From NCBI GenBank assembly GCA_964650485.1, contig CAZYTX010000008.1, forward strand, positions 36,251 to 100,250: DNA of 64,000 nucleotides, written 5' to 3'. Source of the DNA: CAZYTX01 sp964650485 (GTDB taxonomy: Bacteria > RBG-13-61-14 > DATKZS01). A program made the position numbers and the translations under genes. The notes under the pieces are model-generated. The model ran no database searches. It saw nothing but the letters and a program-made list of their open reading frames with translations, and was not told the origin of the DNA. This document shows, piece after piece, positions 1 to 9,939 of the stretch (position 1 is the stretch's first letter; every line of letters starts with the position of its first letter).

Positions 1-2892
1 GCTTTCGGCTCCATCTCCTCGTACGCCAGGGAATGCTTGCAGGTGTCCACCGCTGATTCGTTCTGGCCCGACTCCCTCTGGATAAGGGCTATCATTGCCA
101 TGCAGTCCCCGAACCTGGACGCGTTTTGCGAGGCCTTCCTGAACTCCTCGATTGCATCGTTGGCAAGCCCCATCTCCTTGTATGCTATGCCCAGGTCATA
201 GTGGGTGGCCGAGTCGTGGTCTGAAACTGTCGCCGCCACCCCCTTCTTAAATGCCTGGAAGGTCTCCTCGAAGCTGAACTCCTCCGCGGCCCCCAGTCCC
301 AGTCCGGCTTCGCCTCCGAAAAGATCATCGTCCTTGTCGAGCTCGGCTGCGAGGTCGAAGAGCCCCTCTCCTTCTTCTGCACCTCCGAGCTCGTCAGCAG
401 CCGGCGGGGGAGCGGGCCCCACGAACCACTCCTTGTCTTGCTCCCCGGCAGGCTCGGGGCTTTCAGCGGCTCCCACCGAGGCCTTTATATCAAACTGCTC
501 ATCCGCGGCTGGGGGATGCGCCACTTCCGCGGATTCCGGATGGGGAGCTTCCGGCGCCTCTGCCGCGGGAGCCGGGGCTTCCGGTCCCGCTCCCGCGGAC
601 GGCTCGGAAACTATAACAGGGGCATCTTCCTGAGCTTCCTGCACCGAGGGGGCAGGCTCTGGCGGTTGGAGCTCTTCCGGTGGTTGCTCGACTGCAGCGG
701 GTCCCTCTTCCTGCTCGGCCTCCTCCATTTCAGAGGGGGCAGGCGCTTCCTGTTCAGCGGGAGCGGGAGGCTCCGGGACTATAACAGTGGGCTCTTCCCC
801 GGGTCCCTGGTCTGGCTCCTGGCTGAATGCCGGGGTCGGCCCGGCTTCGCTTATTACAACCTCTTCCTCTTCTTCCTCCGCGGCTTCCATTTCATCGAGC
901 TTGGCACGAACTGTCTCATTTGCAGGGTCCTGGTCAAGTATGGAGAGGTATATCTTCTTTGCCTCTTCCAAAAGTCCCTGCTGGATATAAAACTCCGCCT
1001 CCTCAAGGTCCTCGGAGAAATCCACAGCTTTTTCAGGGACAGGCTCCTCTTCAACGGCTGCCTCTTCTTCCTCTTCCTCAGCCACCACCTCTTCTTCTTC
1101 AGCTTCGTAAGCCTCGACCCCGGCCGGCGCCTCCTCGGCAAACTCCTCTTCTTCCACCCCGGCCGGCGCCTCCTCGGCAACCTCCTCTTCTTCCACCCCG
1201 GCCGGCGCCTCCTCGGCAACCTCCTCTTCTTCCACCNNNNNNNNNNNNNNNNNNNNNNNNNNNNNNNNNNNNNNNNNNNNNNNNNNNNNNNNNNNNNNNN
1301 NNNNNNNNNNNNNNNNNNNNNNNNNNNNNNNNNNNNCCGGCCGGCGCCTCCTCGAGCTCTTCCGCCTCTATCTCAACCGCTTCCTCTTCAGCCTCCGCGG
1401 CCTGTGCAGGCTCCTCCACCTCTTCCGCCATCACGTCATCAGCCACCGCCACCTCGGGCTCCTCGGAGAGGACCTCTTCAGCCGGCTCAACTTCCTCTAT
1501 GGCCTCGGCCTCTTCAACCCCCGCGGCCTGCAGCTCAGCGACCTCGCCCTTGAGCTCTTTTGCACGCGCGTTCTCAGGCTCCAGCCTTAGCCACTCCTCA
1601 ATTGCCTCCTGAGCGCACTGGGCCTCTTTCTGCTCCACGGCGTTTTCCGCCACCCACTGTATCTCCTGGAGCGCCTTTCCCGTGTCCCCGGCTTCCAGGT
1701 GTATGTCAGCTAGCTTCAGCCTGGCTTTCAGGTTTTTGGGGTCGGCATTCAGGACCACCTTTATGTGGTCGTAAGCCTTGTCTTTAAGGCCGTACTTTAG
1801 GTACACGCCGGCTTCGGTCAAATGCTCTATTACCTGGTCGGGCGAGAGAGATGTGGCCCCTTCCTCTTCCTCCACGGGCTCGCCCGCCTCTATTATGACC
1901 TCTTCTTCAGGCTCGGCCTCCTCCAGGGCCTCCATGGGGGCCTCGATGACCTCCTCTATCTCCTCGGCAGGCTCATCCTCTTTGAGCATGGGCTCATGGG
2001 CGGAGCCCACCATCTTCAATGCCTCCTGGTCCTCGGGGTTTATCTTCAAGACGTTGCGCAGGGCCTGCTTGGCCCGCTGGTTCAGACCCTTTGACCTGTA
2101 CAGGCCGGACAGCTTCTTGTAAAAGCCCAACGCATCGTCCGGCCGACCCGCCTTGAGAGCGGCCTGGGCCAGCTTGTCCAGGGGCTCGGCTTCCTCGGGC
2201 AGGGCCTCGTGAACCTTTGCCAGTATGGCATAGGCCCTCTCCCACTGTTCGTGGTCCACGTAGATATTAGCGAGCTCTTTTAAGTTCTCCACGTTCTCCG
2301 GGTCGGCCTTGGCGAGCTTCTCAAGGAGCTTTACGTACTGCTCGTGCCTCCCCTCCTCGCGGAGCTGGTCCAGCGCCGATCTGAAGGCCTCGTATCCCTG
2401 TTCCTTGTTTCCGTTCTTGTAGTGGAGCTCGGCCAGCTTCGTGGATATGAGCACGTTCCGGGGGTCCAGGTCCCTCATGCGCTTTACCACCTCCAGGGCC
2501 TCGGTCAGCTTGCCCTCCCTCTCGTAGTTGGCGGCTATCTTCTGGTACTGGGCCATGGCCTCGTTGTTTAGCCCCAGCTTGGTGTATAGGTCTGCCATGT
2601 TCTCCAGTACGTCCACCCTGGAGTCGTCAATGTCAATTATCTGCTTGTATACGGCAGCGGCCCTGGAGTAGAAGCCGTCCTTGGTAAGGTACTGCGCAGC
2701 CTTCTGGTAGTAGTCTATGGCGTTTCCATTGTCTTTTTTCTTGGCGTAGAGGCTGCCGAGCTTCATGTAGAGCCGGACGTCCTTCTTGTCCAGCTCGATC
2801 GCGTGCAGGTACTCCTTGATGGCCTTGTCGGTCTGGCCCTTGCGCAGGTGGTTCTGCGCTTTTGAGATTACCTTGTCTTTTTCCTTGGCCAT
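1..2892 (-). CDS. Large acidic TPR protein, C-terminus off the left edge, interrupted by assembly gap
   Basis: The gene starts with ATG at 2892 and runs to position 1 without a stop, apart from the N-run at 1237-1336. The first ~330 residues are back-to-back tetratricopeptide repeats, followed by a Glu/Ala/Pro-rich acidic linker, another TPR block (~residues 370-480), a second long acidic region and, beyond the gap, more TPR-like sequence near positions 1-230. Left of the gap the coding frame differs from that on the right. The gap is exactly 100 N, so its true length is unknown and the frame break is not evidence of a mutation. TPR arrays of this kind are protein-interaction scaffolds, often linked to motility, envelope assembly or secretion in deltaproteobacteria, but nothing here fixes a partner. 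There is no signal peptide, so it is probably cytoplasmic. A good sigma-70-like promoter lies just upstream; the Shine-Dalgarno is weak. Confidence 0.85.
1120..1236. repeat. 39-bp in-frame tandem repeat (3 visible units) abutting the gap
   Basis: Units at 1120-1158, 1159-1197 and 1198-1236 are nearly identical; the first has a one-base difference. A further partial unit resumes at 1337 on the other side of the N-run. On the minus strand each unit encodes 13 residues, an acidic stretch ending Ala-Pro-Ala-Gly-Val. The repeat lies inside the acidic linker of the TPR protein and explains why assembly failed here. Confidence 0.9.
1237..1336. other. Assembly gap (100 N)
   Basis: Exactly 100 undetermined bases, the conventional size for a gap of unknown length. 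It sits within a 39-bp tandem repeat, so the copy number of the repeat is probably under-represented. Confidence 0.98.
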
Positions 2893-2914
2893 CTATAGCA
2901 CCATAAGTTATACA

Positions 2915-2943
2915 ATTTTAATAACATTTGCTAATGCAGTCAA
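2915..2943 (-). promoter_or_regulatory. Sigma-70-like promoter of the TPR gene
   Basis: On the minus strand, -35 TTGACT (2943-2938), a 17-bp spacer and -10 TAAAAT (2920-2915). The start codon at 2892 is about 16 bases below the expected transcription start. The rest of the 2893-3098 intergenic stretch holds no gene I can support. Confidence 0.6.
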
Positions 2944-3098
2944 ATTTGCGCACCCCTGCCCCCACGCTGCCTCTGTATCGGCGCCCCTATTTTTCCGGTC
3001 TGAAATATTTAGATTACCTGTTCGGCCTTCGGGATTCTCCTTTTTTCGGATAATACGAGTGTAGTCAATGGCCTGGGCCGGGGCAAAACCCCGCTAAA

Positions 3099-4853
3099 TT
3101 ATTGCGTCCGCTCGATATGATAGACATATATGGTGTTGTTTATCACGGCCACGGGCTCCATGTCAAGGAAATCCTTGTAACAATCAGGGTCATGGCCCCT
3201 GAGCGGCCTCATCAGGCTGACCAGGTGGACCGCGTACCAGCCCGGCTCCCTTTCATGGCACGAGAACTCCTCCCACGGCACCCCGTAGGCCCGGGGGTCG
3301 GCGTTCCCATAAGGGTTATAATAGATTCGCCTGATGCGGCGCTCCTTGCAGAACCTGCCCAGCCCGGCTATGTCCTGTCCCCAGTCCTCGCCCACCACGG
3401 AAAGCTCGAGCCCCCCCTCGGGGCCGCCCGCCAGACGGTTGAAATGAACCAGGTAGTCGGGGTATACAGCAAAAGCGTTCACTACGTAAAAAAGGATCAA
3501 AACCCAGGGGGCCCAGGGAAGAAAACCCCGCCACCCCCTCATCATTGAAAGTCGTGAAATCCATAGAAAAAGGAAAGGATAAAAAACCATTATGTGCCGT
3601 ATGCCGATGTTCTTCTTGTTAAAGAACATGAAAAACAACAACAGACCGGCGCTGAAGATAAAAGAAGGCCGGGCCGCCTGCCAGGGCAGGCCCGGCCTCA
3701 TGCGCAGCCCCGCGATTCCCAGTGCCACCAGCAAAAGCAGGGGGAGCGGCTCCTTTATCACGAACATCACTGGGTAGTAATACCACCACCCCTCTGCTGA
3801 AAGCTCTCCCATGAAGTACAGCGGGTGGTAGTGCTCCGCGGTCTTCTGGAGCATCTCCGAGAGCCCGAAAAAATAGGTCCTGGGAGGCGCCGGAACCGCG
3901 GCCATGAGCTTTATGGCAAGGTAGCGCAGATATATCCCGGGCCCGGACCGGGGCCCCGGCTCCGGCGTCTCGATCCGGTGGATGGAGTGGAGCTCGAACC
4001 CGTATCCCGCCCAGATCACTATGAGTGTGACCAGCATGATTATGATAAAAGCGTACGCGCTCTTTTGGAACTCCGGGCTTTTTGGGGGGGACCAGAAGAA
4101 GCGCCTGATCCTTTGCGAAAGGCCCCCTTCCATCCCGGAGACGAGCGCCAGTGGCAGCAGGGGTATGAGGAGCACGGAGGTGAACTTTGAAAGCTGTGCC
4201 AGCCCGAAAGTGAACCCGCACAACAAGAGCGTGCCCCAGCCCGGCCTTTTAAGGTGCCTTGACAGGGCAAACACGAACAGGGTTATAAAGAGCGTGACCC
4301 CGGTGTCCGTGGTCACCAGCCTTGCGTGGGCCAGCATGGTGGGCGAGAAGGCGTAGAGCATAAGGGCCATGAAGCCCGCGGGAGCGCCGAAAAGCCTGGC
4401 CCCCCACAGATATAGGATAAGGGCCAGGACACAGCTCATCACCATGACCGGGATCCTGGTGAAGAGGATGATCTTCAAGGGCTCGTTCCCCTCCCACTGC
4501 CAGTTGTGAACCCACAGGAGGAGCTTGAAGAACTTCTGTTTGCGATAGGTATGGGGCAGGCTCTCGTCCCGCCAGGCAACGTCAACAAAGGGGACGTTAA
4601 GCTCGGAAAATCCCAGCAGGGGCAGCGCGCAGATGACGTTTACCAGAGGAGGGTGGCCCACGCTCAGCCTGAAGTCCCCCGAAAAAAGCGCGGCCACGCC
4701 CCTGGAGATGTGATAGGGCTCGTCCGACGTGGCTGACTTCTGTTTGGCGGAGAAAAAGAGCAGGCTGAAGTGTACCGCGAGGATAATAACGACCGCTGAC
4801 CCGCGCAGCCAGGCCCTCTTGTCGGCCCTGATTATTTTTGCCAGGTTCCCCAT
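3099..4853 (-). CDS. GT-C fold membrane glycosyltransferase (PMT/ArnT-like)
   Basis: 584 residues with about ten to twelve hydrophobic segments. The N-terminal helix is followed by a short loop with the Asp-Glu pair (TSDEPYHISRG, residues ~42-52), typical of the catalytic loop of polyprenyl-phosphate-sugar dependent GT-C enzymes (GT39/GT83-like). Such enzymes transfer a sugar from a lipid-phosphate donor on the periplasmic side of the inner membrane. The hydrophilic C-terminal part (~residues 480-584) would be periplasmic. ATG at 4853 is used. The gene diverges from the SDR gene at 5017 across a 163-bp gap. Acceptor and sugar cannot be told from sequence. Confidence 0.75.
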   Translation of the reverse strand: MGNLAKIIRADKRAWLRGSAVVIILAVHFSLLFFSAKQKSATSDEPYHISRGVAALFSGDFRLSVGHPPLVNVICALPLLGFSELNVPFVDVAWRDESLPHTYRKQKFFKLLLWVHNWQWEGNEPLKIILFTRIPVMVMSCVLALILYLWGARLFGAPAGFMALMLYAFSPTMLAHARLVTTDTGVTLFITLFVFALSRHLKRPGWGTLLLCGFTFGLAQLSKFTSVLLIPLLPLALVSGMEGGLSQRIRRFFWSPPKSPEFQKSAYAFIIIMLVTLIVIWAGYGFELHSIHRIETPEPGPRSGPGIYLRYLAIKLMAAVPAPPRTYFFGLSEMLQKTAEHYHPLYFMGELSAEGWWYYYPVMFVIKEPLPLLLLVALGIAGLRMRPGLPWQAARPSFIFSAGLLLFFMFFNKKNIGIRHIMVFYPFLFLWISRLSMMRGWRGFLPWAPWVLILFYVVNAFAVYPDYLVHFNRLAGGPEGGLELSVVGEDWGQDIAGLGRFCKERRIRRIYYNPYGNADPRAYGVPWEEFSCHEREPGWYAVHLVSLMRPLRGHDPDCYKDFLDMEPVAVINNTIYVYHIERTQ

Positions 4854-4918
4854 TCAAACATTTATCACCCTATGGCGCCCTTTTGATATCAAGGCGTCAC
4901 GGACGTGCATAGCAAGGC

Positions 4919-4948
4919 TTGCAAACCACCGGCCCGCCCGGTTATACT
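4919..4948 (+). promoter_or_regulatory. Possible sigma-70-like promoter for the SDR gene
   Basis: TTGCAA, an 18-bp spacer and TATACT, ending about 68 bases before the ATG at 5017. It lies in the divergent gap 4854-5016. Confidence 0.45.
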
Positions 4949-5016
4949 TCCCTTGTCCCTTTTAACAGCTTAAAAGCATTTTCCGGGGTCTGCCAACTAC
5001 TTCTATTGGAGGTGTC

Positions 5017-6096
5017 ATGAAGGTATTGGTTAACGGCGCGACCGGGCTGGTGGGTCTTTCTATTGTTGACGCTTTTTCCGAGGCCGGTCATGAGGTGCGG
5101 GCCAGCGACCGTACAGGCAGCGACCAGCGGGAGCTCGACAGCCGCGGGGTTGAGTTCATGCCCGCTGACCTCTCCGACCTGGACACGCTCAAAAAGTGCG
5201 TGGCCGGCATGGACGCGGTGGTGCACGTGGCCGGACTGTTCGACCTGGCCGCCTCCCCCTCTCTCCTCGACCAGGTCAACCACCAGGGCACCCGCAACGT
5301 GTGCGAGGCCGTGCTCTCCGATGCCCCCGACCTTTCCCGCTTCGTGCATGTGAGCACCGTGGGGGTCTACGGCAAGCCGGTGCGCTGCCCCTGCAAGGAG
5401 GATGACCCCAAAAGGCCCCGCAACCATTACGAGAGGAGCAAGTGGAGGGGCGAGCTGGCTGCATACGAGTACCACAAGAACCACGGCCTGCCGGTGACCG
5501 CCATACGGCCCACCCTGATCTACGGGCCCAGGGCCAGGTACGGACATGCAATGTTCATCGCCGCGCTCTCCCTGTTGAAGCACTGGGCCAAGAGGGACGC
5601 GGTGTTCGGCCTCCGAAGCGGCCCCGACACCAGCCACGTGCACATAGACGACGTTGGCAGGGCGGCCCTGCTGGTGGCCACCTCCGAGGGCACGGTGGGC
5701 CAGTCATACAACGTGGCCGCGCCCGAGCCGGTCTACGGCCCGGTGTTCATAAAGGCCCTGGCAGAGCCGCTGGGACTCGAGGTCAAGCCGATCATTCCCT
5801 TTTTCCAGCCACTCATGACCGCTCTCGGAGCAGTCACCCCCTATCTTCCCGACTGGCCGCTGAGCTGGGTAAACACGCGGCTGAGCAAAGCATGGGACAC
5901 ACTGGTGGAGGAGAGGGGACTGCAGAATGCCCTCAAGCTCAGGCTTGACAAGGACTGGATAGGATACACCACCGCGGACAATTACTACGACGTAACAAAG
6001 ATCGAAGCCCTGGGAATGCAGTGGAAATGGCCCGACACGGTGGAAGGACTCGGGCAGACCATAAAGTGGTACCAGGACCAGGAGTGGATACCATGA
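5017..6096 (+). CDS. NAD(P)-dependent epimerase/dehydratase (extended SDR)
   Basis: 359 residues. The Rossmann nucleotide-binding motif is at the N-terminus (VNGATGLVG, residues 4-12), followed by an Asp at the end of the second strand region (ASDRTG) and the catalytic Tyr-x3-Lys in NHYERSKWRGE (~residue 133). This is the layout of UDP-sugar epimerases and 3-beta-hydroxysteroid/dihydroflavonol-type dehydrogenases; the length and the C-terminal half resemble the latter group more than GalE. Substrate is unknown. Shine-Dalgarno TTGGAGG sits 6 bases before the ATG. The stop is one base away from the stop of the convergent PhnD-like gene. Confidence 0.8.
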   Translation: MKVLVNGATGLVGLSIVDAFSEAGHEVRASDRTGSDQRELDSRGVEFMPADLSDLDTLKKCVAGMDAVVHVAGLFDLAASPSLLDQVNHQGTRNVCEAVLSDAPDLSRFVHVSTVGVYGKPVRCPCKEDDPKRPRNHYERSKWRGELAAYEYHKNHGLPVTAIRPTLIYGPRARYGHAMFIAALSLLKHWAKRDAVFGLRSGPDTSHVHIDDVGRAALLVATSEGTVGQSYNVAAPEPVYGPVFIKALAEPLGLEVKPIIPFFQPLMTALGAVTPYLPDWPLSWVNTRLSKAWDTLVEERGLQNALKLRLDKDWIGYTTADNYYDVTKIEALGMQWKWPDTVEGLGQTIKWYQDQEWIP

Positions 6097-6097
6097 G

Positions 6098-6979
6098 CTA
6101 CTGCTCCATCCACTCCAGGCTCTTTATAAGCTTGTAGTCATCCCCCGACGCGGGTGCGAAACCCCCTATCTGCAGGGCCTCCAGCACCTTCTCGTCATCC
6201 AGGCTAACAAGCGCCTGCTGCACCGACTTCTTGAAACCCTCGGGCAGGTCGGCCCTCGCGCACACCGGCGGACCGGGTATGATCTCGCTCTTCCATATCA
6301 CCCGGAGGGCGTCCTCTGGAATCTGCTCTGCCTCCATGGTCCTGGCCAGGTCAACGGTGCCGGTGGCCCCGATGTCGTATTCACCCTGGTACACGCCCTT
6401 GATCAGGGACTCGTGGTCCCCTGAGAACTCCACCTTCTTCGCGAAGGAGCCGGGCGTGGTCTTGAGCTCCCGCAGAAAAAACGTGACCGGAACCAGAAAG
6501 CCCGATGTTGACTTGGTGTCGGTGAAGGCCAGCACCTTGCCACGGCCGTCTTCAAGCGTCTTGATGCCGCTGTCAGCCCTGCTGATGAGCACGCTGTAAT
6601 AGCCCTTCCTCCCCGCGCTGTCAAGCTCCATGGCCACCACCTCCAGCTTCGCAGCCCTAGAGACCTTCACAAAGGTGGCAGGACCAAGGTAGGCAACCTC
6701 GAAATCACCCTTGACAAGATGCAAAAGCGCCTTGTTGTAGCTCGCAAAAGAGACCGCGTCAACCGGCAACCCAAGGCCCTTCTCAAGATGACTGGTTACA
6801 GGCTCGAACCGCTCCAGGGTCTCTTCCTTGCCAAGGATTGGAAGGTAGACCATGCGAACACGCTCGGGACCGTCCTTCTCCTGCGAGCCAACACCCAAAG
6901 CATACGTGAAAACCGCCGCAGCCAGCGCCGCGACCGCAAGCGCGTTCCCATTGTTTATGCGCCTCATTTTAAACCGCAT
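6098..6979 (-). CDS. PhnD/PtxB-like ABC substrate-binding protein
   Basis: About 290 residues with an N-terminal hydrophobic signal segment, then the mature domain starting near RVRMVYLPILGKEETLERF. The family signature for phosphate/phosphite/phosphonate periplasmic binding proteins is visible: a SFASYNKALLHLVKGDFEVAYLG-like stretch, then ADSGIKTLEDGRGKVLAFTD and GEYDIGATG. No Cys follows the signal segment, so it is probably soluble or membrane-anchored rather than a lipoprotein. No permease or ATPase partner adjoins it; orphan PhnD-like proteins also occur as sensors. The open frame extends to 7117, but the extra part overlaps a CGCCAAG-type repeat; the start is set at 6979 (alternatives 6997, 6967). 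Confidence 0.8.
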   Translation of the reverse strand: MRFKMRRINNGNALAVAALAAAVFTYALGVGSQEKDGPERVRMVYLPILGKEETLERFEPVTSHLEKGLGLPVDAVSFASYNKALLHLVKGDFEVAYLGPATFVKVSRAAKLEVVAMELDSAGRKGYYSVLISRADSGIKTLEDGRGKVLAFTDTKSTSGFLVPVTFFLRELKTTPGSFAKKVEFSGDHESLIKGVYQGEYDIGATGTVDLARTMEAEQIPEDALRVIWKSEIIPGPPVCARADLPEGFKKSVQQALVSLDDEKVLEALQIGGFAPASGDDYKLIKSLEWMEQ

Positions 6980-7029
6980 ATCAATCTTAGCACCCATCCG
7001 CCACGGGTTCAAGAAAACGAGAGCGGCCC

Positions 7030-7071
7030 TCTCCTGAACGCCAAGCCGCCAAGAAAGAAGAGAATATACAA
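7030..7071. repeat. Dispersed CGCCAAG-type repeat, copy 1
   Basis: Sequence with GAACGCCAAGCCGCCAAGAAAG, the shared core of a repeat family that recurs at 9.8, 14.5, 16.3, 19.7, 20.3, 30.7, 34.7, 45.8, 63.6 and 63.9 kb. It lies upstream of the PhnD-like gene. Confidence 0.6.
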
Positions 7072-7083
7072 ACATGAAGGAAC

Positions 7084-7299
7084 CTTGAGAGCTCTGAGAG
7101 CGACGGCCTAAAGCCAACGAAAAAAAGAGACCATCGGATTTACGAAGAGTTCGCCAAGCTTCTCATAAGACCGGCGAGACGCGAGTACGCGGATATCTCC
7201 TACTTTGTCCGCACCGACCTTGGAGGCTCCGCCACAACGCCTGCCTGGCCGCCGGCGTCCGCGTCCCCCTCGGGTTACACAGTTGCGCTAGAGTGTTAA
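7084..7299 (+). pseudogene. Possible gene remnant without start codon
   Basis: An open frame of about 71 codons ends with TAA at 7297-7299. It has no ATG, GTG or TTG with a ribosome site at its front, yet its middle part has normal protein composition (RIYEEFAKLLIRPARREYAD and ISYFVRTDLGG). I do not recognise the family. It could be the decayed tail of a gene, or chance. No other gene is visible between 7118 and 7416. Confidence 0.25.
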
Positions 7300-7416
7300 G
7301 TCAAGGTAAAATGTAGTGTCAAGAAAAAAAATGCGCCCGCAACTTGTTGATTATAAATATTTTTAAAATCAAACTGTTGAAAATGATTAAAAGACCTTTT
7401 TCAAGAAGGAGAGCAC

Positions 7417-7878
7417 ATGGAAGAGCGCGCCAGGGGCCTGTACTTCGAGGAGCTCGATGAGGGGGAGCGCTATATCACCAGGGCCCGCACCGTGACCGAG
7501 GCTGACATAGTCAACTTCGCCGGGATATCGGGCGACTTCAACCCGCTGCACATGGACGCGGAGCACGCGGCCTCAACCCCGTTCGGAAAGAGGATCGCCC
7601 ACGGCATGCTGGGCCTTGCCATCGCCTCGGGGCTGGTGCAGCAACTGGACCTTTACAACGACACCCTGATCGCTTTCCTGGGCCTTGTCTGGAGCTTCAA
7701 GAAGCCGGTGTTCATAGGCGACACCCTGCACGTGGAACAGACCATCAAAGAGAAGAGCGAGACAAAAAAGCCCGGCCGGGGGGTGGTGGTGCTTTCGACA
7801 AAGCTCGTAAACCAGCACGGGGAGGTGGTGCAGGAGGGGGAGCGCACCGTGATGATAAAAACCAGGCCGGCAGGATGA
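7417..7878 (+). CDS. MaoC-like (R)-specific enoyl-CoA hydratase
   Basis: 153 residues, the normal length of a single hot-dog-fold hydratase. The MaoC/R-hydratase motif is clear: ISGDFNPLHMDAEHA (residues ~37-51) with the catalytic Asp and His, followed by GKRIAHGMLGLAIASGL. The family hydrates trans-2-enoyl-CoA to (R)-3-hydroxyacyl-CoA, in fatty-acid or related acyl-CoA metabolism in the cytoplasm. Start is supported by AAGGAG 6 bases before the ATG. Its stop overlaps the ATG of the next gene by four bases, suggesting translational coupling, although the neighbour is a membrane protein with no obvious metabolic link. Confidence 0.88.
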   Translation: MEERARGLYFEELDEGERYITRARTVTEADIVNFAGISGDFNPLHMDAEHAASTPFGKRIAHGMLGLAIASGLVQQLDLYNDTLIAFLGLVWSFKKPVFIGDTLHVEQTIKEKSETKKPGRGVVVLSTKLVNQHGEVVQEGERTVMIKTRPAG

Positions 7879-9803
7879 GCCCGGCCCCCGGGGCGTACGC
7901 CGTGAAAGAGGGCAAGGGCAAGGGGCAGGGCCGCACCCAGGGGGACGCGCTTTTTGCTTTGGCGGTATTTGTGACCGCGGCCCTGGTGCGCATCGCATAC
8001 CTGTTCGAGATAAAAGACGTGCCCTTTTTCCCGGCCCCGGTGGTTGACGCCGGAACGTATTTTCAGCACGCGGAAGCCATAGCCTCCGGTCTGCTGCTTA
8101 GCAGGGAGGCCTTCTGGCAGGCGCCGCTATACCCCTATGTCCTGGCAGTGCTGATATGGCTTTTCGGACCGCACCATCTCCTCCTCCACCTTCTCCACCT
8201 GCTCCTGGGAGCTTTCAACTGCGTGCTGATCTATTGGCTGGGGACAAGGGTCACGGGGAGGGGGCCCGCTCTCCTGGCCGCGATGGCCGCGGCGTTCTAC
8301 GCTCCCTTTATATTCTTCGAGGGCGAGTACCTGCGGCCGGTGCTGATAGTCTTTTTGAACATCCTCCTTCTCCTGGCATTCCTGCGCGCCGCAAAGTCAC
8401 TCGGCCTTTGGGCCGCACTGGGCGCCGGGCTCCTGTGCGGGCTGGCCGCTCTCGCCCGGCCCAACATACTGCTGTTCCTTCCCTTGGCCATGGTCTGGTT
8501 CGCCTGGGTCCATAGTCCGGCCCTTCCCGGGAAGGCGCTCGCTGCAAGGCTGGCACTGATCGCCGCGGGGGCCTGCGCATCCGTGGCCCCGGCCACCATA
8601 CACAACGCGGTTACAAGTGGCGAGCTTATTCCCTTAACCTCGAACACGGGCGCCAACTTCTACATAGGAAACAGCCTGGACCGGGAGAGGACCCTGTGCA
8701 TACGACCCGCCCTGGAGTGGGCGGACCTCATGGCCGAGCCCTACAGGCACGGGTACACGTCCCCCGGGCAGAGGTCCGATTACTTTTTAAACAAAGCCCT
8801 TCAGGACATCGCCTCTGAGCCCCTTTCATGGGTCCGGGCCATGGCCGTGAAAACGTGGCGGCTCTTCCACGGCCACGAGTACGCCCGCAACGTGGACCTC
8901 TATTTTTTCCGCGATTATTCGCTCGTGCTGAAGGCACTTCTCTGGAAGCGGGTGGTGGCGTTCCCCTACGGTGTCCTGGTCCCGTTTGCACTGGTTGGCT
9001 TTTTGCTTTTTGCGAAGAGCAGGGAGCCGGGCAAGGTTCTTATCGCGCTCTATGCCGCGGTCTACTCGGCCTCGGTGATACTCTTTTTCATTGCCGCCAG
9101 GTACAGGGTCCCCCTGATACCCGCCTTCCTTTTGTTCGCTTCATATGCCCTGTTCTGGATCGTGAAAAAGTTCAGGCAAAGGGATTACAGGAGGGGCCTC
9201 GCAGCAATGGTGCTGATCCTGGCAGCTTTTGCGGGGTGCAATTTACGCCTACACGGGCCGGAGCACCCGGCTTATGAGACGCACCTGCTCCTTGGAAACG
9301 CGCTCGCAAAGCAGGGGAGATTCAACCGGGCTCTGGACGAGTACGAGCGGGCAATGGCACTGGCACCTGGCTTGCCCGACCCGTTCTTCCAGGCAGGGGT
9401 GCTGATGTACAGGAGGGACCGGATGGATGAGGCCGGGCGCATGTTCCAAAAAACCATGCGAATGACCGAAAAGGGCGGCATGGCCCATGCATGGTCGCAC
9501 CAGTACCTGGGCCACATGGCAAGGAAGCAGGGAGACTTGAAAAGGGCTGTCTCGCATTACCAGAGCTCGCTTGCGGCGTTCTCTTTTCAGTTCGAGGCAA
9601 GGCTTTACCTGGGGCTCGCCTTGCAGGAGATGGGGGAGACGGACAGGGCGGAGCGGGAGTTCTTGATCCTAAAGGACCAGTACCCGGGTTACCCGGAGCC
9701 GTGGAGGGCGCTTGCCGAGTTGTACAGTCGACAGGGCAGGCGGGCTGAGGCCGGGCGCTACCTGCAGAGGGCAAGACAGCTCTCCCCTGGGTCCGATTTC
9801 TAG
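7875..9803 (+). CDS. GT-C type membrane glycosyltransferase with C-terminal TPR domain
   Basis: 642 residues. Residues ~25-440 are strongly hydrophobic with about ten to twelve membrane helices. The first loop has FPAPVVDAGTYFQHAEAIASG, placing an acidic residue where PMT/ArnT-like enzymes keep the catalytic Asp. Residues ~470-640 form three to four TPRs (HLLLGNALAKQGRFNRALDEYERAMALAP and following), probably outside the membrane. Similar PMT-TPR proteins are common in deltaproteobacteria and are thought to glycosylate envelope components. The ATG overlaps the MaoC stop (ATGA). Confidence 0.75.
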   Translation: MSPAPGAYAVKEGKGKGQGRTQGDALFALAVFVTAALVRIAYLFEIKDVPFFPAPVVDAGTYFQHAEAIASGLLLSREAFWQAPLYPYVLAVLIWLFGPHHLLLHLLHLLLGAFNCVLIYWLGTRVTGRGPALLAAMAAAFYAPFIFFEGEYLRPVLIVFLNILLLLAFLRAAKSLGLWAALGAGLLCGLAALARPNILLFLPLAMVWFAWVHSPALPGKALAARLALIAAGACASVAPATIHNAVTSGELIPLTSNTGANFYIGNSLDRERTLCIRPALEWADLMAEPYRHGYTSPGQRSDYFLNKALQDIASEPLSWVRAMAVKTWRLFHGHEYARNVDLYFFRDYSLVLKALLWKRVVAFPYGVLVPFALVGFLLFAKSREPGKVLIALYAAVYSASVILFFIAARYRVPLIPAFLLFASYALFWIVKKFRQRDYRRGLAAMVLILAAFAGCNLRLHGPEHPAYETHLLLGNALAKQGRFNRALDEYERAMALAPGLPDPFFQAGVLMYRRDRMDEAGRMFQKTMRMTEKGGMAHAWSHQYLGHMARKQGDLKRAVSHYQSSLAAFSFQFEARLYLGLALQEMGETDRAEREFLILKDQYPGYPEPWRALAELYSRQGRRAEAGRYLQRARQLSPGSDF

Positions 9804-9870
9804 ACCACGAAGACACAAAGGGCGCCAAGTTTTGATGAAAAATTCTTCTTCGTGTACTTCGCGCCTAGTG
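9804..9870. repeat. Dispersed CGCCAAG-type repeat, copy 2
   Basis: Contains CCACGAAGACACAAAGGGCGCCAAG followed by an A/T-rich centre and an inverted arm ending in CTTCGTGTACTTCGCGCC. It lies in the gap between the TPR glycosyltransferase and the DUF2085 gene. Confidence 0.6.
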
Positions 9871-9939
9871 CTTTAAAAAACTTCCCGGCATTCCCCTTGA
9901 CATTGGCCGCCTGTAAAGAGACACTTGAATGGGTCTGTT

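Noticed and set aside
1120..1236. Short regular repeats as a CRISPR array
   Set aside because: There are no spacers; the 39-bp units are contiguous and in frame with the TPR gene.
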